Under the pieces are notes generated by a model. That model was not told the origin of the DNA, did not search any database, and was given only the letters and a program-made list of their open reading frames with translations. From Sutcliffiella sp. FSL R7-0096 (GTDB lineage: Bacteria > Bacillota > Bacilli > Bacillales > Bacillaceae_I): a DNA stretch of 64,000 nt. Location of the stretch: positions 2,894,001-2,958,000 of the forward strand of contig NZ_CP152003.1 of NCBI RefSeq assembly GCF_038595065.1, given 5' to 3'. Shown piece by piece: positions 42,368 through 52,669 of the stretch (position 1 is its first letter; each line of letters begins with the position of its first letter). A program made the position numbers and the translations under genes.

Positions 42368-43210
42368 ATGAAGATAGCATTTATTGGTGCCGGATCGATG
42401 GCAGAGGCGATTATGGCAGGACTGCTGAAACAGGAAATCTGTGCAAAAGAGGATATTACGGTGACGAACAAACAGGATCAATTACGCTTAGAAAGCCTTA
42501 AATATAAATACGGTGTAACCATTATGGATAATAAAGAGGCAACAGTAAAAGATGCAGATGTGATCTTTTTGGCCATGAAACCGAAGGATGCCAAAGATGG
42601 AATTCAGGCAATTAAATCCTATGTAAAGAAAGAGCAGCTAATTGTTTCTGTACTGGCAGGAATTTCGAGCGAAGTCATCCAAGATCTCTTTGAGCAAGAT
42701 TTGCGTGTCATCAGATCTATGCCGAATACGTCTGCGGCCATCGGTCTATCTGCTACTGGGATTGCAAAAGGTACCTTTGCGACAGATGCAGACCTCGCAC
42801 TTGTGCAATCCATATTCTCAGCGATTGGTCTATGCACCATCGTCGAAGAAGACCAACTCCATGCCGTAACAGGCGTTTCCGGAAGCGGCCCCGCCTATAT
42901 ATATTACATTGCAGAGGCGATGGAAAAAGCGGCGTTAGCACAAGGATTGGATATGGATGTTGCTAAAAAGCTTGTCAGTCAGACCTTGATTGGAGCCGCT
43001 CATATGCTACAGGAAACCGATAAGGATGCAGAAATTTTGCGGAAAGAAGTTACAAGTCCAAACGGTACCACACAGCGCGGAATATCCGTGTTGGATGACA
43101 AAAAAGTTTCCGAAGCATTCGAGAGTTGTATTGAAGGGGCGACAGAACGTTCCCGAGAAATGGGAGAGGAAATGGCGGAGAGGTTGAAAGCAAAGACGTC
43201 GAATATATAA
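42368..43210 (+). CDS. proI: Pyrroline-5-carboxylate reductase
   Basis: The ATG behind AAAAGGAGCG gives 280 residues. The N-terminal Rossmann motif is IAFIGAGSMAEAI, and the C-terminal helical domain has VTGVSGSGPAYIYYIAEA and EVTSPNGTTQ. It performs the last step of proline synthesis with NADPH. The proline T-box upstream agrees with this. In B. subtilis the equivalent in this gene neighbourhood is ProI (YqjO). Confidence 0.95.
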   Translation: MKIAFIGAGSMAEAIMAGLLKQEICAKEDITVTNKQDQLRLESLKYKYGVTIMDNKEATVKDADVIFLAMKPKDAKDGIQAIKSYVKKEQLIVSVLAGISSEVIQDLFEQDLRVIRSMPNTSAAIGLSATGIAKGTFATDADLALVQSIFSAIGLCTIVEEDQLHAVTGVSGSGPAYIYYIAEAMEKAALAQGLDMDVAKKLVSQTLIGAAHMLQETDKDAEILRKEVTSPNGTTQRGISVLDDKKVSEAFESCIEGATERSREMGEEMAERLKAKTSNI

Positions 43211-43223
43211 ATCAAAGGTAATA

Positions 43224-43260
43224 AAGCACTTGGAGATATACTTGCTCCAAGTGCTTTTGC
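43224..43260. terminator. Bidirectional terminator after proI
   Basis: AAGCACTTGGAG and CTCCAAGTGCTT form a 12-bp stem between convergent genes; TTGCTTT follows. Confidence 0.85.
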
Positions 43261-43287
43261 TTTAAAGGGATTCTCCTTCCCTCTTTT

Positions 43288-44112
43288 TTATGGATGAATA
43301 GGAAACTCATATCCGGCATACCTATAAACCATTTCAAACCCACAAGCCTCTGCGACTGCAATGGATGCCTTGTTCTGCTCTACACAATCCCAGTAAGGTA
43401 TCTTGTTCGCATCCACACATGCTTTAATGAAATGATAGGTTAAATGCTGGGCCAGCTTTTTTCCACGATGCTCTTTCGCCGTTTCAATAGCAATGGCGTG
43501 AAATTTCCCATCTGTAAATAAAGTAAAGCAAGTACTTACAATTCTATTATTGAAGGTGACACAATACCCAATACCATTTTCAAAGAAATCTTCCATTGAA
43601 GACCACGAGTCCAGAACTTTATCGACCATACCTTTCTTATTGACCGCTCGGTTATTAGCATAAAAGTAGTTATCCATTTTATGTAGTTTATATTGATTAT
43701 CCAAAGAGTCGTTTAAAACAATGCGTGAATTCCCACTATATTGATAAACTCGTTGATTCCAGCTACCAAGTGGACGATGCCGGAAAGTACTTTCCAAACT
43801 ATTATGCCAATCAGAATGATCTCCCAGTGCTTCAAACCACTTTAGACCAACCTTTGCCGCTTCGGGTTTAATTATCTCTTCAATAAAGCTATTCAACTCT
43901 CGGTTAAATGAAAGATTGTTCTCATTTCCAAAGAAGATGAAGCCGTCGTTATTCCCTTGCCATACAAAACCTGAGGAAGGAGAAATTGGATCATCCACAA
44001 AGACTCGACCTGTATTGAATCCCTGGATTACTGCCTTCACTTCTATAAGTCCATTTTCATGTACCAATTCTCTGCACTTATTAAAATCTTTCTTCTCTAA
44101 CTCAATGATCAT
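43288..44112 (-). CDS. GNAT acetyltransferase, two-domain type
   Basis: The 274-residue protein has a degenerate N-terminal half and a C-terminal GNAT half with FHAIAIETAKEHRGKKLAQHLTYHF (CoA loop) and WDCVEQNKASIAVAEACGFE. This is the GNAT_acetyltransf_3 pattern common in Bacillus. Substrate unknown. Confidence 0.8.
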   Translation of the reverse strand: MIIELEKKDFNKCRELVHENGLIEVKAVIQGFNTGRVFVDDPISPSSGFVWQGNNDGFIFFGNENNLSFNRELNSFIEEIIKPEAAKVGLKWFEALGDHSDWHNSLESTFRHRPLGSWNQRVYQYSGNSRIVLNDSLDNQYKLHKMDNYFYANNRAVNKKGMVDKVLDSWSSMEDFFENGIGYCVTFNNRIVSTCFTLFTDGKFHAIAIETAKEHRGKKLAQHLTYHFIKACVDANKIPYWDCVEQNKASIAVAEACGFEMVYRYAGYEFPIHP

Positions 44113-44142
44113 TGGCTACCCCTTCTTTGAAAAACGACTTTA

Positions 44143-44634
44143 TCAATCAGCTTCTAAACTATCATGTAAAATGGCTTGATAAACATTATTGAAGCCACTG
44201 TAGCACTTTGGTAAATCTGTAGGTTCGATTAAGATTCTTTCGGAGGATTCATGTTCTGCCCTAAAAGGATGAAACTTGGTAATATCCATTCTATAAAAAA
44301 CCTGATAACCTACTTTGGGATAAGGACTATCCTCATTCCAGTTTGGATTATCATGATGATCGACCACAATGGAACCGAGCAAGCGGCACTCCCCCTCGAC
44401 ATACCCCTCCTCCATTGCTTCCCTTTGGAAGCACTCTTCTGGAGTTTCATTGAGTTCGATATGTCCACCAGGAAAATCCCATCCTCTGTCCCTGAGGTTG
44501 ACGAGCATCAGTTTATCCTGATAAAAACAATAGCCGTGAGCACTGGTAATCATCTCTCTAGGTGGAAGTTCAGACTGCTTTTGCCAGATTAATTGAACGA
44601 TAGAATTGCCCCAGTTTACTTGAATAGTTGTCAT
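44143..44634 (-). CDS. Nudix hydrolase
   Basis: The ATG at 44634 gives 163 residues. The Nudix box reads GGHIELNETPEECFQREAMEEG followed by YVEGE, with all key Gly, Glu and Arg residues. It lies 30 nt downstream of the start of the GNAT gene on the same strand and could be cotranscribed with it. Confidence 0.85.
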   Translation of the reverse strand: MTTIQVNWGNSIVQLIWQKQSELPPREMITSAHGYCFYQDKLMLVNLRDRGWDFPGGHIELNETPEECFQREAMEEGYVEGECRLLGSIVVDHHDNPNWNEDSPYPKVGYQVFYRMDITKFHPFRAEHESSERILIEPTDLPKCYSGFNNVYQAILHDSLEAD

Positions 44635-44713
44635 ACCATCAAACTCCAATCGTTAATCATATATATAAACTTTAACATAATTAACCAATCGAAATAGTTT
44701 TTTCACATAAAAA

Positions 44714-44749
44714 AGCCTGTCCAGAAAGACTACGCTATCCAAACAGGCT
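44714..44749 (-). terminator. Terminator of the RocB-like gene
   Basis: AGCCTGT and ACAGGCT arms, with a T-run on the minus strand directly after the stop at 44759. Confidence 0.7.
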
Positions 44750-44758
44750 ACCTCATCA

Positions 44759-46360
44759 TTATAAATTCTTAACAAAATCAGCCAATATCGGCGGAAATTC
44801 CTCAAAAGAAAACTTAACATTCAACCTCTCCGTCCATTGATGAGGATCCTTCCCGACCGGCCCCAAATTGAACACCGGCATCTGCAATGCTTCCATCTCT
44901 GCAAATGGTAAGGAGTATGTTGCCCCATAGACCGGAATATTGAATGGAAGACGATCTTTTGCCGAAAAGTCCCCTTTCCCTATGAAACTCAAATCACATA
45001 AACCTGAGAAATAGCGTTGCTCATTGAATTCGACATCTGCCTCCACTTTCCACTTCTGAATGAACTTACGTGCAGAATCCAATAATTCCTTATGGTCCGT
45101 TGCTACTGCCGGATAGTATGGTGGTGCGAAAAAGAGGATGATCATCGGCCCCAAGTCCTTACATAGGGAGGCGACTTCTTCTACAACTTTGATGGACTGC
45201 TCCCTTTCATCAAGGTGGGAGTTCGACAGAATCATGGATGAAATTCGCATCTCCATCTCCTGATCTCCATGGATTGTTTTGGCTTTTTCCAAAAGCTCTT
45301 CGTAGGTATAGACCGCTACGTCCACCGGCATTTCGGTAAAAGTCGTAAATCGCTTAAATTGATCTGCTTTCGCTTTGCAAAATTCATTGATATTCTTTGC
45401 CGCGTGCTTGGCAATGCGAAGGAAATCTGCCTCCCAATCAGTTAGGGACTTTTCCATAAATAAGACATTGTATAGCGTCACGGCCGTGTGTGGGATTTGT
45501 ACGGAATACTCCGTTTTCAGATCCTTTTGAATCAGGCTTGTAGGAGGTGGTGTGACTTCTGCACCTACCTGTTCACACAGATCCGTATTCCACTCCATCA
45601 GTTTTTGTATCTCTGAAACCATCAAATTGGCATTTAGGCCAGCCAAAGGCTCCCCAACATGTGTTTCTTTTCCGTAGCAGAAAAACCCTGGTAAAAGCTT
45701 TCCGATGGCACCTGTATAAAGATAAAGATTGTTGTCCCCAGGGTATTTTTGAAACATCGGTTCAGAATTGACGCAAGCCTTATAATTCAACTCATGCCTT
45801 GAAGCTAGATCAGCCAAAGCAGGCAATGCCTGAAGCATCCCTTGTGAGTTCACTTCTTCATCCGGAACCGCCAATAAGAGGAGGTTTATATCCCATTTTT
45901 CTTCAATCGCTTTTTCCAGGAGGGACATTTGAAGAGCAAGTCCCGCTTTCATGTCCATGACCCCTCTTCCAAAAAGCCACTCGCCTGATAAGAGGTGTTC
46001 CTTCGCTTCACTAGGAAGGGCTTCTACATTATGTTCTAACTCACGGGTCAATTCAATAGGCTGGAAAGCAAGATCTTTCAGGAATCCGTAATCTTCCACT
46101 CCTACCACATCAAAATGACTGACAAGCACAATCGTGTCCTTCTTCTCAGATTGCTTCACTAAAGCGGTTACAAAAGAACGCCCATCCTCCATCCGATGAA
46201 GCTCCAGATTACCAGGGTTCTTTTGGAAATAATCGAGATGATTCAGTTGATAATAAATAAAGGAAGCCAAACGCTTCTCTTCCCCCGATAATGTCACACT
46301 TCCGTGCTGGACAAGGGATACAAGTAAATTTGTCAACTGCTCTTTCGTTTGCCAGTGCAT
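44759..46360 (-). CDS. yqjN: M20-family peptidase, RocB-like (YqjN)
   Basis: The 533-residue protein has M20 zinc ligands and catalytic acids: VSHFDVVG (His and Asp), LFGRGVMDMKAG (bridging Asp), AVPDEEVNSQG (Glu pair) and late HQWTERL (His). It has the long form typical of RocB/YqjN, which are linked to arginine or peptide degradation. It is divergent from namA, as in B. subtilis. Confidence 0.9.
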   Translation of the reverse strand: MHWQTKEQLTNLLVSLVQHGSVTLSGEEKRLASFIYYQLNHLDYFQKNPGNLELHRMEDGRSFVTALVKQSEKKDTIVLVSHFDVVGVEDYGFLKDLAFQPIELTRELEHNVEALPSEAKEHLLSGEWLFGRGVMDMKAGLALQMSLLEKAIEEKWDINLLLLAVPDEEVNSQGMLQALPALADLASRHELNYKACVNSEPMFQKYPGDNNLYLYTGAIGKLLPGFFCYGKETHVGEPLAGLNANLMVSEIQKLMEWNTDLCEQVGAEVTPPPTSLIQKDLKTEYSVQIPHTAVTLYNVLFMEKSLTDWEADFLRIAKHAAKNINEFCKAKADQFKRFTTFTEMPVDVAVYTYEELLEKAKTIHGDQEMEMRISSMILSNSHLDEREQSIKVVEEVASLCKDLGPMIILFFAPPYYPAVATDHKELLDSARKFIQKWKVEADVEFNEQRYFSGLCDLSFIGKGDFSAKDRLPFNIPVYGATYSLPFAEMEALQMPVFNLGPVGKDPHQWTERLNVKFSFEEFPPILADFVKNL

Positions 46361-46453
46361 CTCCCATCCTCCTCTAGATAGTAGTATTTTGCTCCTATCA
46401 TACTACTATTTTCATAAATTGAACACCTATCTTTTGGTGGGAATAAAAACGTT

Positions 46454-46462
46454 TGATATAAT
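46454..46462 (+). promoter_or_regulatory. Extended -10 promoter of namA
   Basis: TGATATAAT is an extended -10 element (TG-n-TATAAT), 37 bp before the start codon. The -35 region (TTGGTG) is weak. Confidence 0.55.
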
Positions 46463-46498
46463 ATTTTAGGAACTCGAAATAAATAGGAGGAATCATTT

Positions 46499-47515
46499 AT
46501 GAAATCAGCATTATTTTCCCCATATACAGTAAAAGGTGTGACACTGAAAAATCGGATTGTCATGTCCCCGATGTGCATGTATTCCAGTCATAATGAAGAC
46601 GGGCATGTTCAAGATTGGCATATGACCCATTATGTATCCCGTGCAGTCGGGCAGGTAGGGCTGATCATGGTGGAAGCAACAGCGGTCCAGCCACAAGGGC
46701 GCATCTCTCCACAAGACCTTGGGATTTGGAACGACGAACATATCCAAGGCTTCCAGGAACTGATTAGACAAATCAAGGTCCATGGCTCCAAAACAGCCAT
46801 ACAACTTGCTCATGCCGGCAGAAAAGCAATGGTAGAAGGAGATATCTATGCACCATCTGCATTGGCATTTAACGAGAAAATGAAAACTCCTGTTGAAATG
46901 TCCACCGAAGATATAAAAGAAACCATAGCGGCATTTGTAGAAGGCGCCAAGCGTTCCAAGGAAGCAGGATTTGATATTATTGAACTTCACGGTGCCCATG
47001 GATATTTAATCAATGAATTCCTATCTCCTCTTACGAACAAACGTAAGGATGAATACGGTGGAAGTACAGAAAACCGCTACCGCTTCCTTTGTGACATCAT
47101 TGATGGCGTAAATGAAGTGTGGGATGGTCCATTATTTGTCCGTGTATCAGCTAATGACTACCACCCTGAAGGCTTGACTGCAGAAGACTATGTAACATAT
47201 GCAAAATGGATGAAGGAGCAAGGAGTGGACCTAGTGGATGTAAGCTCAGGTGCAGTGGTGCCAGCAGCCATTGATGTGTACCCAGGCTACCAGGTTGGCT
47301 TTGCTGAAACCATCAGGGCGGGTGCTGCCATCGATACAGGTGCGGTTGGACTGATCACTTCAGGTTTGCAAGCGGAAGAAATTTTAAAAAATAACCGTGC
47401 AGATTTAATTTTTGTTGCAAGGGAACTATTGCGTGACCCTTACTGGCCAAGAACAGCGGCCAAGCAACTTGGTCTTGAGATTGACTCGCCAAAACAATAT
47501 GATCGATCTTGGTAA
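46499..47515 (+). CDS. namA: NADPH dehydrogenase NamA (old yellow enzyme)
   Basis: The 338-residue protein is the same length as B. subtilis YqjM. The flavin-modulating MSPMCMYSS holds Cys26 and Tyr28, HAGRKA lies in the substrate pocket, and [16 protein letters not shown] carries the paired His ligands. It reduces activated alkenes, nitro compounds and quinones with NADPH, mainly in detoxification. Confidence 0.95.
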   Translation: MKSALFSPYTVKGVTLKNRIVMSPMCMYSSHNEDGHVQDWHMTHYVSRAVGQVGLIMVEATAVQPQGRISPQDLGIWNDEHIQGFQELIRQIKVHGSKTAIQLAHAGRKAMVEGDIYAPSALAFNEKMKTPVEMSTEDIKETIAAFVEGAKRSKEAGFDIIELHGAHGYLINEFLSPLTNKRKDEYGGSTENRYRFLCDIIDGVNEVWDGPLFVRVSANDYHPEGLTAEDYVTYAKWMKEQGVDLVDVSSGAVVPAAIDVYPGYQVGFAETIRAGAAIDTGAVGLITSGLQAEEILKNNRADLIFVARELLRDPYWPRTAAKQLGLEIDSPKQYDRSW

Positions 47516-47518
47516 TTG

Positions 47519-47547
47519 AAACGGCCACTCCCGAGAGTGGCCGTTTT
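47519..47547. terminator. Bidirectional terminator after namA
   Basis: AACGGCCACTC and GAGTGGCCGTT form an 11-bp GC-rich stem with a 4-nt loop, followed by TTTTCTTTT. Confidence 0.9.
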
Positions 47548-47562
47548 TCTTTTATCTCTATA

Positions 47563-48504
47563 CTAATTAGAAGACTCAAGAAGGTTTTTCTTTTCTTCTT
47601 TTACAGAAAACCATTCTTCTTCCATCTGATCTCGCTGGCCTTTCAAGCTACCGAGCAACCTGGAAACCCTTCCGATTATTTGGGACGTCTGTTCATAGCT
47701 TTGTGTTATCTTCCCGTGTACCATCCAATCCACAATCAGTCCGTCAAAGAAATAGTCAGCAAAAGTTAACATCCCTCCCACTTCTATCGTGGAATCGAAG
47801 TGATGCTTGATATCAAGTAACTCATCTTGAAAAACTCTCAGCTTATTTTGAGCTTGATGAATATGTTTCTTGGCATCATCCAAGCGGCTATGCTTCATTG
47901 CAGTGGATACCATTCCCCCGCCGAACATATCAAACGTAGACCATCCCTTAGCAGAATCCAGGGAAGATAGCGCACGCTCTAATGCAACAAGTGCCAAATC
48001 ACCGGCACCAATCGCTTCATTGTACTCATTCAGATTCGTTTGCAGATCCGCCTCTTTATCTGCTAGATCATATAATTTGACACTCCAAATAGAATCGGAA
48101 TCTTGTATAAGCCTTTCTTTCTCACGGATAATAGCTTGGTATCTGATAGGAGCATTGATAACAGGGGCAAGTAGCACTCGGAATTCTGACAGCTCCTGCT
48201 CCACATCCTCAATAGTCTCGATCGCTTCTGTATATTTTAGTTTTGCGGCTAGTACTTCCTTTTGCTCTTGATCAAGCTTCTCCAACTTTTTGCCGATCAT
48301 CGAATAGAAGACACTCGTCAGTGTAAATCGTTCTAAACGTGCAACATCCTCTTCTTCTTTTTCAAGAAGAGACTCTAACTGATATTTTTTCCGTTTTTCT
48401 TCTGCCAAATATGTATTCAATCTTTCAATATGTTCTTCATACTTCGCTTTTTTACGCAGGTTGTCTTTAACCTCTAATAACTGTTGGTTCAGATCTGTGA
48501 ACAA
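47563..48504 (-). CDS. Coiled-coil protein of unknown function, 313 aa
   Basis: The protein is mostly long coiled coil (about 5-120 and 150-180) with a middle part KGWSTFDMFGGGMVSTAMKHSRLDDAKKHI and ADYFFDGLIVDWMVHGKI, and a final coiled coil. The FGGG...MKH segment is a recurring motif in Bacillus proteins of this size. No membrane segment. Starts with TTG behind GGGGGAG. Function unknown. Confidence 0.6.
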   Translation of the reverse strand: MFTDLNQQLLEVKDNLRKKAKYEEHIERLNTYLAEEKRKKYQLESLLEKEEEDVARLERFTLTSVFYSMIGKKLEKLDQEQKEVLAAKLKYTEAIETIEDVEQELSEFRVLLAPVINAPIRYQAIIREKERLIQDSDSIWSVKLYDLADKEADLQTNLNEYNEAIGAGDLALVALERALSSLDSAKGWSTFDMFGGGMVSTAMKHSRLDDAKKHIHQAQNKLRVFQDELLDIKHHFDSTIEVGGMLTFADYFFDGLIVDWMVHGKITQSYEQTSQIIGRVSRLLGSLKGQRDQMEEEWFSVKEEKKNLLESSN

Positions 48505-48589
48505 ACTGACTCCCCCTTTTTCTTCCTATGTTTTTTACGTATAGAAATAGTTTTGGTTTCAAGTATTTCCCCTGTTCTCAAAATGTAAA

Positions 48590-48613
48590 AACCAGAACTG
48601 TTAAGTCCTGGTT
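48590..48613 (-). terminator. Terminator of the small membrane gene
   Basis: AACCAGAAC and GTCCTGGTT with a 6-nt loop; a T-run follows on the minus strand. Confidence 0.65.
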
Positions 48614-48656
48614 AAAACGTAAGCCATTATTAAAGCAAACCTTCATTATTACGTGT

Positions 48657-48920
48657 TTATGTTCCTGATTTGACGTTACTTTTGATTAGTGCGTAAAAAA
48701 CAAAAAACAAACCGTAGAAAAATAAAATATAAGAAAACCCCATCCAAAAGTAAGATAATAGCTCTCGGGTCTCGGATATAAAAATAAGAACGCTACTTGA
48801 GATAATTAGCACCAAAGAGATAGAGATTAATTCTAGGTTACTTTTCTGTTTAAAACCTTCAGAGTTTATTAAAAGCAACAAAAAGAACAGACCTAATATT
48901 AAGTAAATCCACACCTGCAT
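48657..48920 (-). CDS. Three-helix membrane protein, 87 aa
   Basis: Three hydrophobic segments (about 3-18, 28-48 and 55-80) fill nearly the whole protein. It starts behind GAGGGGTAGT. No family recognised. Confidence 0.5.
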   Translation of the reverse strand: MQVWIYLILGLFFLLLLINSEGFKQKSNLELISISLVLIISSSVLIFISETRELLSYFWMGFSYILFFYGLFFVFYALIKSNVKSGT

Positions 48921-49055
48921 ACTACCCCTCCACGAACCTCAAAAAATTCCATTTTTTATAATAATAACATATAATCCCCATTCAAAGTTCAACTTACTTA
49001 TTATATTTTGTAATTAAAAGCGACTCACACTCACTCAAGGGAGGAGTTAAAAGAT

Positions 49056-49754
49056 TTATTTGATTTTCATCAGACTCGTCCATAAAAAGTCCTCACCAAA
49101 CACTTCTGAAGGCTGCGAAACCTTTACCATTTCCCTAAATTCAAGGATATCAAAGTCCGCTTCGAAGAGTTTTTTCAACCTTTCTTCTGAATAACCAATT
49201 CCCCCGTTCATGCTTCTTTGTACATAAACATCCCAGTCAAAAGTTTCTGATGCACCTTTAGTATTAAAACAGACCAAACCGAAGTGACCGCCCTTTTTTA
49301 ATGCTTTCTTTATCGTTTCTACATAGCTCAGTCGGCGATGTGGAGCAAGATGATGGAATAATCCACAATCGTAGATAAAATCATAAGTCTTGGGTTTTAT
49401 TTCATAATCAAAAAGGGAGGAATGGTGAAAATTAATATCAACATTTTCAGAAAGTGCCCTTTCTCTTGCCCAGGTAAGTGCATTTTCCGATATATCAATA
49501 GCATCTACTGCACAACCCTTTTTTGCAAAAAATATCGCATTCCTTCCTGGCCCACATCCAATCTCTAACACTCGTTTAGGAAACAGCCCGTTTTCAAAAT
49601 AGGAAACTAGATTTTCATCCGGACCATTCACTTTAAAGAATGGGATTTCCTTGTTTCTGTCCTCATAAAAGTCATTCCAAAAAGCCCTGGGCTCTCGTAG
49701 AAGTCCATCTAACATTTCGAAAAGATCTTCATTATTTATAATTTCTTTCGCCAT
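49056..49754 (-). CDS. SAM-dependent methyltransferase
   Basis: The 232-residue protein has a class I methyltransferase core: VLEIGCGPGRNAIF (motif I), VDAIDIS (acidic loop), YDFIYDCGLFHHLAPHRR (motif II and post-motif). An N-terminal helical part (FWNDFYEDRNKEIPFF) resembles thiopurine-type or TehB-like enzymes. Acceptor unknown. Confidence 0.85.
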   Translation of the reverse strand: MAKEIINNEDLFEMLDGLLREPRAFWNDFYEDRNKEIPFFKVNGPDENLVSYFENGLFPKRVLEIGCGPGRNAIFFAKKGCAVDAIDISENALTWARERALSENVDINFHHSSLFDYEIKPKTYDFIYDCGLFHHLAPHRRLSYVETIKKALKKGGHFGLVCFNTKGASETFDWDVYVQRSMNGGIGYSEERLKKLFEADFDILEFREMVKVSQPSEVFGEDFLWTSLMKIK

Positions 49755-50216
49755 CTTCTCTCCCCCTTACCTTATATGTAATATTGTACCAATCACCCAT
49801 CTTTCTATTGTTACAACGGTTTTAAAGTTAGGTGAAATAGCTAAAATTGGAAAGCAGTATTTCCTGCTAAACCTCTATCTAGTGCAAATCTACAGCCTCT
49901 ATTTTTCCTTTTATACTATTGATTGACCTGTAGGGTTACTATTCTTTAAAAGATGTTTTTCCCCTTCTACAATCATTCAGGATAACAGTGGTTTTCTAGT
50001 CCGCTCTCCACCTTTGTAACATTTGTTACATAACCGTAATACACAAACTAAAAAGAACGATTACCTCAATAGTAATCGCTCCCTCTTAATTAAAGGTTAT
50101 TTTCGTAAATTTTGTTGCTTTTACGTATTTTTAAAACAACCAGTATATTTCCTTACTGTCGTGCTCTTTTCGTTGCAATAATAAATATGCTACGTGCATA
50201 TCTAGAGTGAGAACGC
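49755..50216. other. Intergenic stretch with no gene detected
   Basis: AT-rich. The only structure I see is a hairpin ACGATTAC/GTAATCGC near 50058-50081. No credible ribosome site plus frame was found. Confidence 0.5.
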
Positions 50217-50246
50217 AGTAAAAAGTCCATTTTCCGACTTTTTACT
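50217..50246 (-). terminator. Terminator of fosB
   Basis: AGTAAAAAGTC and GACTTTTTACT form an 11-bp stem just downstream of the fosB stop on the minus strand. Confidence 0.65.
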
Positions 50247-50269
50247 AGTGAATGGCAACAATAAAGAGC

Positions 50270-50689
50270 CTAATTAAAAAACTCCATATGAGGCTTTTCC
50301 TGTTTATAGTAGTCCAATCTATCCTTCAATGTCCCAGTATGGAATTCAAACTTATGACCATCCAAATCAGTGAAATAGATAGACTTTTTGTCCTTTTCAT
50401 CTCTCGGTCGTCCCGGAAGAATATGGACATTTAGATCATGAAGCCTTTCTGTCAATTCATCAAAATCCGATAGATCAACGGAAAAGGCAATGTGTGTATA
50501 AGAATGCTCAATCTCAGCCCTAGGAATATCCTTTTCTTCGTTCAAAGCAAGCCATATCCCGTTCAAATCAAAATAAGCCGTACTTCTTCCTTTTACTAAA
50601 AGTTTTGCACCAAATACGCTTTGGTAGAATGCAATCGACTTTTCAAGGTTGGAAACCGAAAATAATAAATGATTGATTCCCTGTATCAT
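50270..50689 (-). CDS. fosB: FosB-type metallothiol transferase
   Basis: The 139-residue protein is a glyoxalase-fold enzyme with the three FosB metal ligands His7 (GINHLLF), His66 (SYTHIAF) and Glu115 (KFEFHTG). The end [16 protein letters not shown] is typical of Bacillus FosB. FosB adds bacillithiol or cysteine to fosfomycin and inactivates it. It lies 10 nt downstream of rnz, so it is probably cotranscribed with RNase Z. Confidence 0.9.
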   Translation of the reverse strand: MIQGINHLLFSVSNLEKSIAFYQSVFGAKLLVKGRSTAYFDLNGIWLALNEEKDIPRAEIEHSYTHIAFSVDLSDFDELTERLHDLNVHILPGRPRDEKDKKSIYFTDLDGHKFEFHTGTLKDRLDYYKQEKPHMEFFN

Positions 50690-50699
50690 GGATGATCCC

Positions 50700-51620
50700 T
50701 CACTTTATCGCAATCACATCAAAATCATTTACAACTAATGTGTTGGGGAAAACCTCTCTTGCCTCTTCAAGTAACATAGATACCTCTTCTTTTTGGTACC
50801 TGGCACTTATATGGGTAAGCAACAATTGGGAGGCCCCTGCCTCTTTGGCAACTTTTGCGGCCTGAATGGTCGTCGAGTGAAAATATTCTTTAGCCAACAT
50901 TTCATCCTTTGCTGCAAACGTCGCCTCATGGATAAGAACATCAGAGGCTAATCCTAACTCAATCGATGTCTCATTGTACCTTGTATCCCCAAGAACCGTA
51001 ATTACTTTTCCTTTTTTAGGGGGGCCGATGAAATCTTTCCCATCCACTATTCTCCCGTCATCTAGCGTAACCTGCTTCCCTTCTTTCAAGCTTTGAAGGT
51101 GTGGTCCAGATGGAATATTGTTTTCCTTGACCTTGTCCATCAATAAGGCTCCAGGCAAATCCTTTTGGACAATGCGGAAACCATAAGAAGAAATTCCGTG
51201 AACCAGCTTCTTCCCTTCAATAAAGTAATCCTCTTCGTCATAAAATAATCCTTCCTCATCAAACTCTTCAATGATAAGAGGATACTTCACATGCGTCATG
51301 CTCACTCGCATAGACGTTTCTATAAATTCTCTGACCCCTTTTGGCCCATAAACCGTTAAGGCTGTTTCCCCACCTTGAAAAGAGCGACTGCTTAAAAGAC
51401 CAGGCAAGCCGAAAATATGGTCTCCATGTAAGTGTGTAATAAATATTTTTGTTATCTTTCTTGGTTTTAAAGATGTATGTAAAATTTGATGCTGTGTTGC
51501 CTCTCCACAATCAAAAAGCCACACGGCCCCCTCTTTGTCATTTATATGTAATGCTAAAGACGATACATTTCGATGCTTCGCAGGAACACCAGATCCAGTA
51601 CCTAAAAACGTCAATTTCAT
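50700..51620 (-). CDS. rnz: Ribonuclease Z
   Basis: The start is placed at [11 protein letters not shown] (306 residues) behind AGAGGAG; an ATG two codons earlier is also possible. The zinc motif THLHGDH is at residues 62-68, with later HEATF and [13 protein letters not shown] segments (the exosite and C-terminal ligands) and TLVVNDF. It cleaves the 3' trailer of tRNA precursors that lack CCA. The B. subtilis enzyme has 307 residues. Confidence 0.95.
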   Translation of the reverse strand: MKLTFLGTGSGVPAKHRNVSSLALHINDKEGAVWLFDCGEATQHQILHTSLKPRKITKIFITHLHGDHIFGLPGLLSSRSFQGGETALTVYGPKGVREFIETSMRVSMTHVKYPLIIEEFDEEGLFYDEEDYFIEGKKLVHGISSYGFRIVQKDLPGALLMDKVKENNIPSGPHLQSLKEGKQVTLDDGRIVDGKDFIGPPKKGKVITVLGDTRYNETSIELGLASDVLIHEATFAAKDEMLAKEYFHSTTIQAAKVAKEAGASQLLLTHISARYQKEEVSMLLEEAREVFPNTLVVNDFDVIAIK

Positions 51621-51723
51621 ATTCATCCGCTCCTCTTGTTCCATTATACTCAATTATAGAAATTTCCATAAGAGTATGGAGGAATATAGTACAATGATAA
51701 TATCACGGAAAAGGAGACTAGCT

Positions 51724-52560
51724 ATGGAACATATAAAAACAATTGTTTTTGACCTCGATGGAACCTTATACGAAGATACCCATCATTTTCAGTACTATGC
51801 CAACCTACTGAAAGCCAAACTGCCTTTCGAAAAACAGACCCTATTTGAAGAAGACTACATTGCGGTCGGGGAAGGAACCCACACTTTAAAGATTGGTAGG
51901 GTTTATGATGCCAAAAAGGACCTTATCTTAGCGCATCATGACGGGAAGGTAACTAACGGCTGGACATGGGAAGGGGTAGAAGTGACGAAAGAACAACTTA
52001 CTTCTCATTATCCTGACTCTCTCACATTTGACCTATTCGATATGCTCAGTATCGGGGATTTGTGGTGGGTACCGGTTTCCATTGCGAAGCATTATGGATT
52101 AACTAGTGAGGAAGCATATGCTGCCTTCCTCCAAACAAGGGAACATATGATGACCGATGACTTTATATTAGAACCACTCAAAGAGTTTGCCCAAGTATTA
52201 GAAAGATTGCATACCAAGTACACATTAGTCTTAATGACCAATAGTCCCCAGACGGATAGTGATGTCATTTTGAAAAAGTTGGGATTCTCTTCTTATTTCC
52301 ATGATAAGATTTATGAAGCGAATAAACCGATAAATACAACAGATCGTCTTACATACATATCTCAACAACACAGTGTCCCCTATAATCAAATGTTGAGTGT
52401 TGGCGATAACTATATTAACGAAATTCTCCCTGCTGCCCTATTGGGTTGCAAAACAATTTGTATCGATCCTTTTGAATTATTTAAAGATAGTGAAGCCAAC
52501 TATACAGTAAAAGGCTTATCAGAACTATCTGACCTATTGGATAAATCTCTTTTAAAATAA
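51724..52560 (+). CDS. HAD-superfamily hydrolase, 278 aa
   Basis: The ATG behind AAAAGGAGAC is the real start; a longer upstream frame runs into rnz on the other strand. Motif I is TIVFDLDGTLYED (Asp10 and Asp12), motif II LVLMTNSPQTDS, and motif IV MLSVGDNYINEILPA. The cap has a distinctive long insert (residues 40-120), so the substrate may differ from the other HAD proteins here. Confidence 0.8.
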   Translation: MEHIKTIVFDLDGTLYEDTHHFQYYANLLKAKLPFEKQTLFEEDYIAVGEGTHTLKIGRVYDAKKDLILAHHDGKVTNGWTWEGVEVTKEQLTSHYPDSLTFDLFDMLSIGDLWWVPVSIAKHYGLTSEEAYAAFLQTREHMMTDDFILEPLKEFAQVLERLHTKYTLVLMTNSPQTDSDVILKKLGFSSYFHDKIYEANKPINTTDRLTYISQQHSVPYNQMLSVGDNYINEILPAALLGCKTICIDPFELFKDSEANYTVKGLSELSDLLDKSLLK

Positions 52561-52588
52561 CACTTTATTAAGGTGTTATTTTTTTTGC
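52556..52588 (+). terminator. Terminator of the HAD gene
   Basis: AATAACAC and GTGTTATT arms, then TTTTTTTT. Confidence 0.85.
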
Positions 52589-52669
52589 ATTTAACGCTTG
52601 CTTTTAGAACGTTTGTTCGACTATAATGAAATAAGAACAAATGTTCTAAAAACTGATGAGGTGATACTT

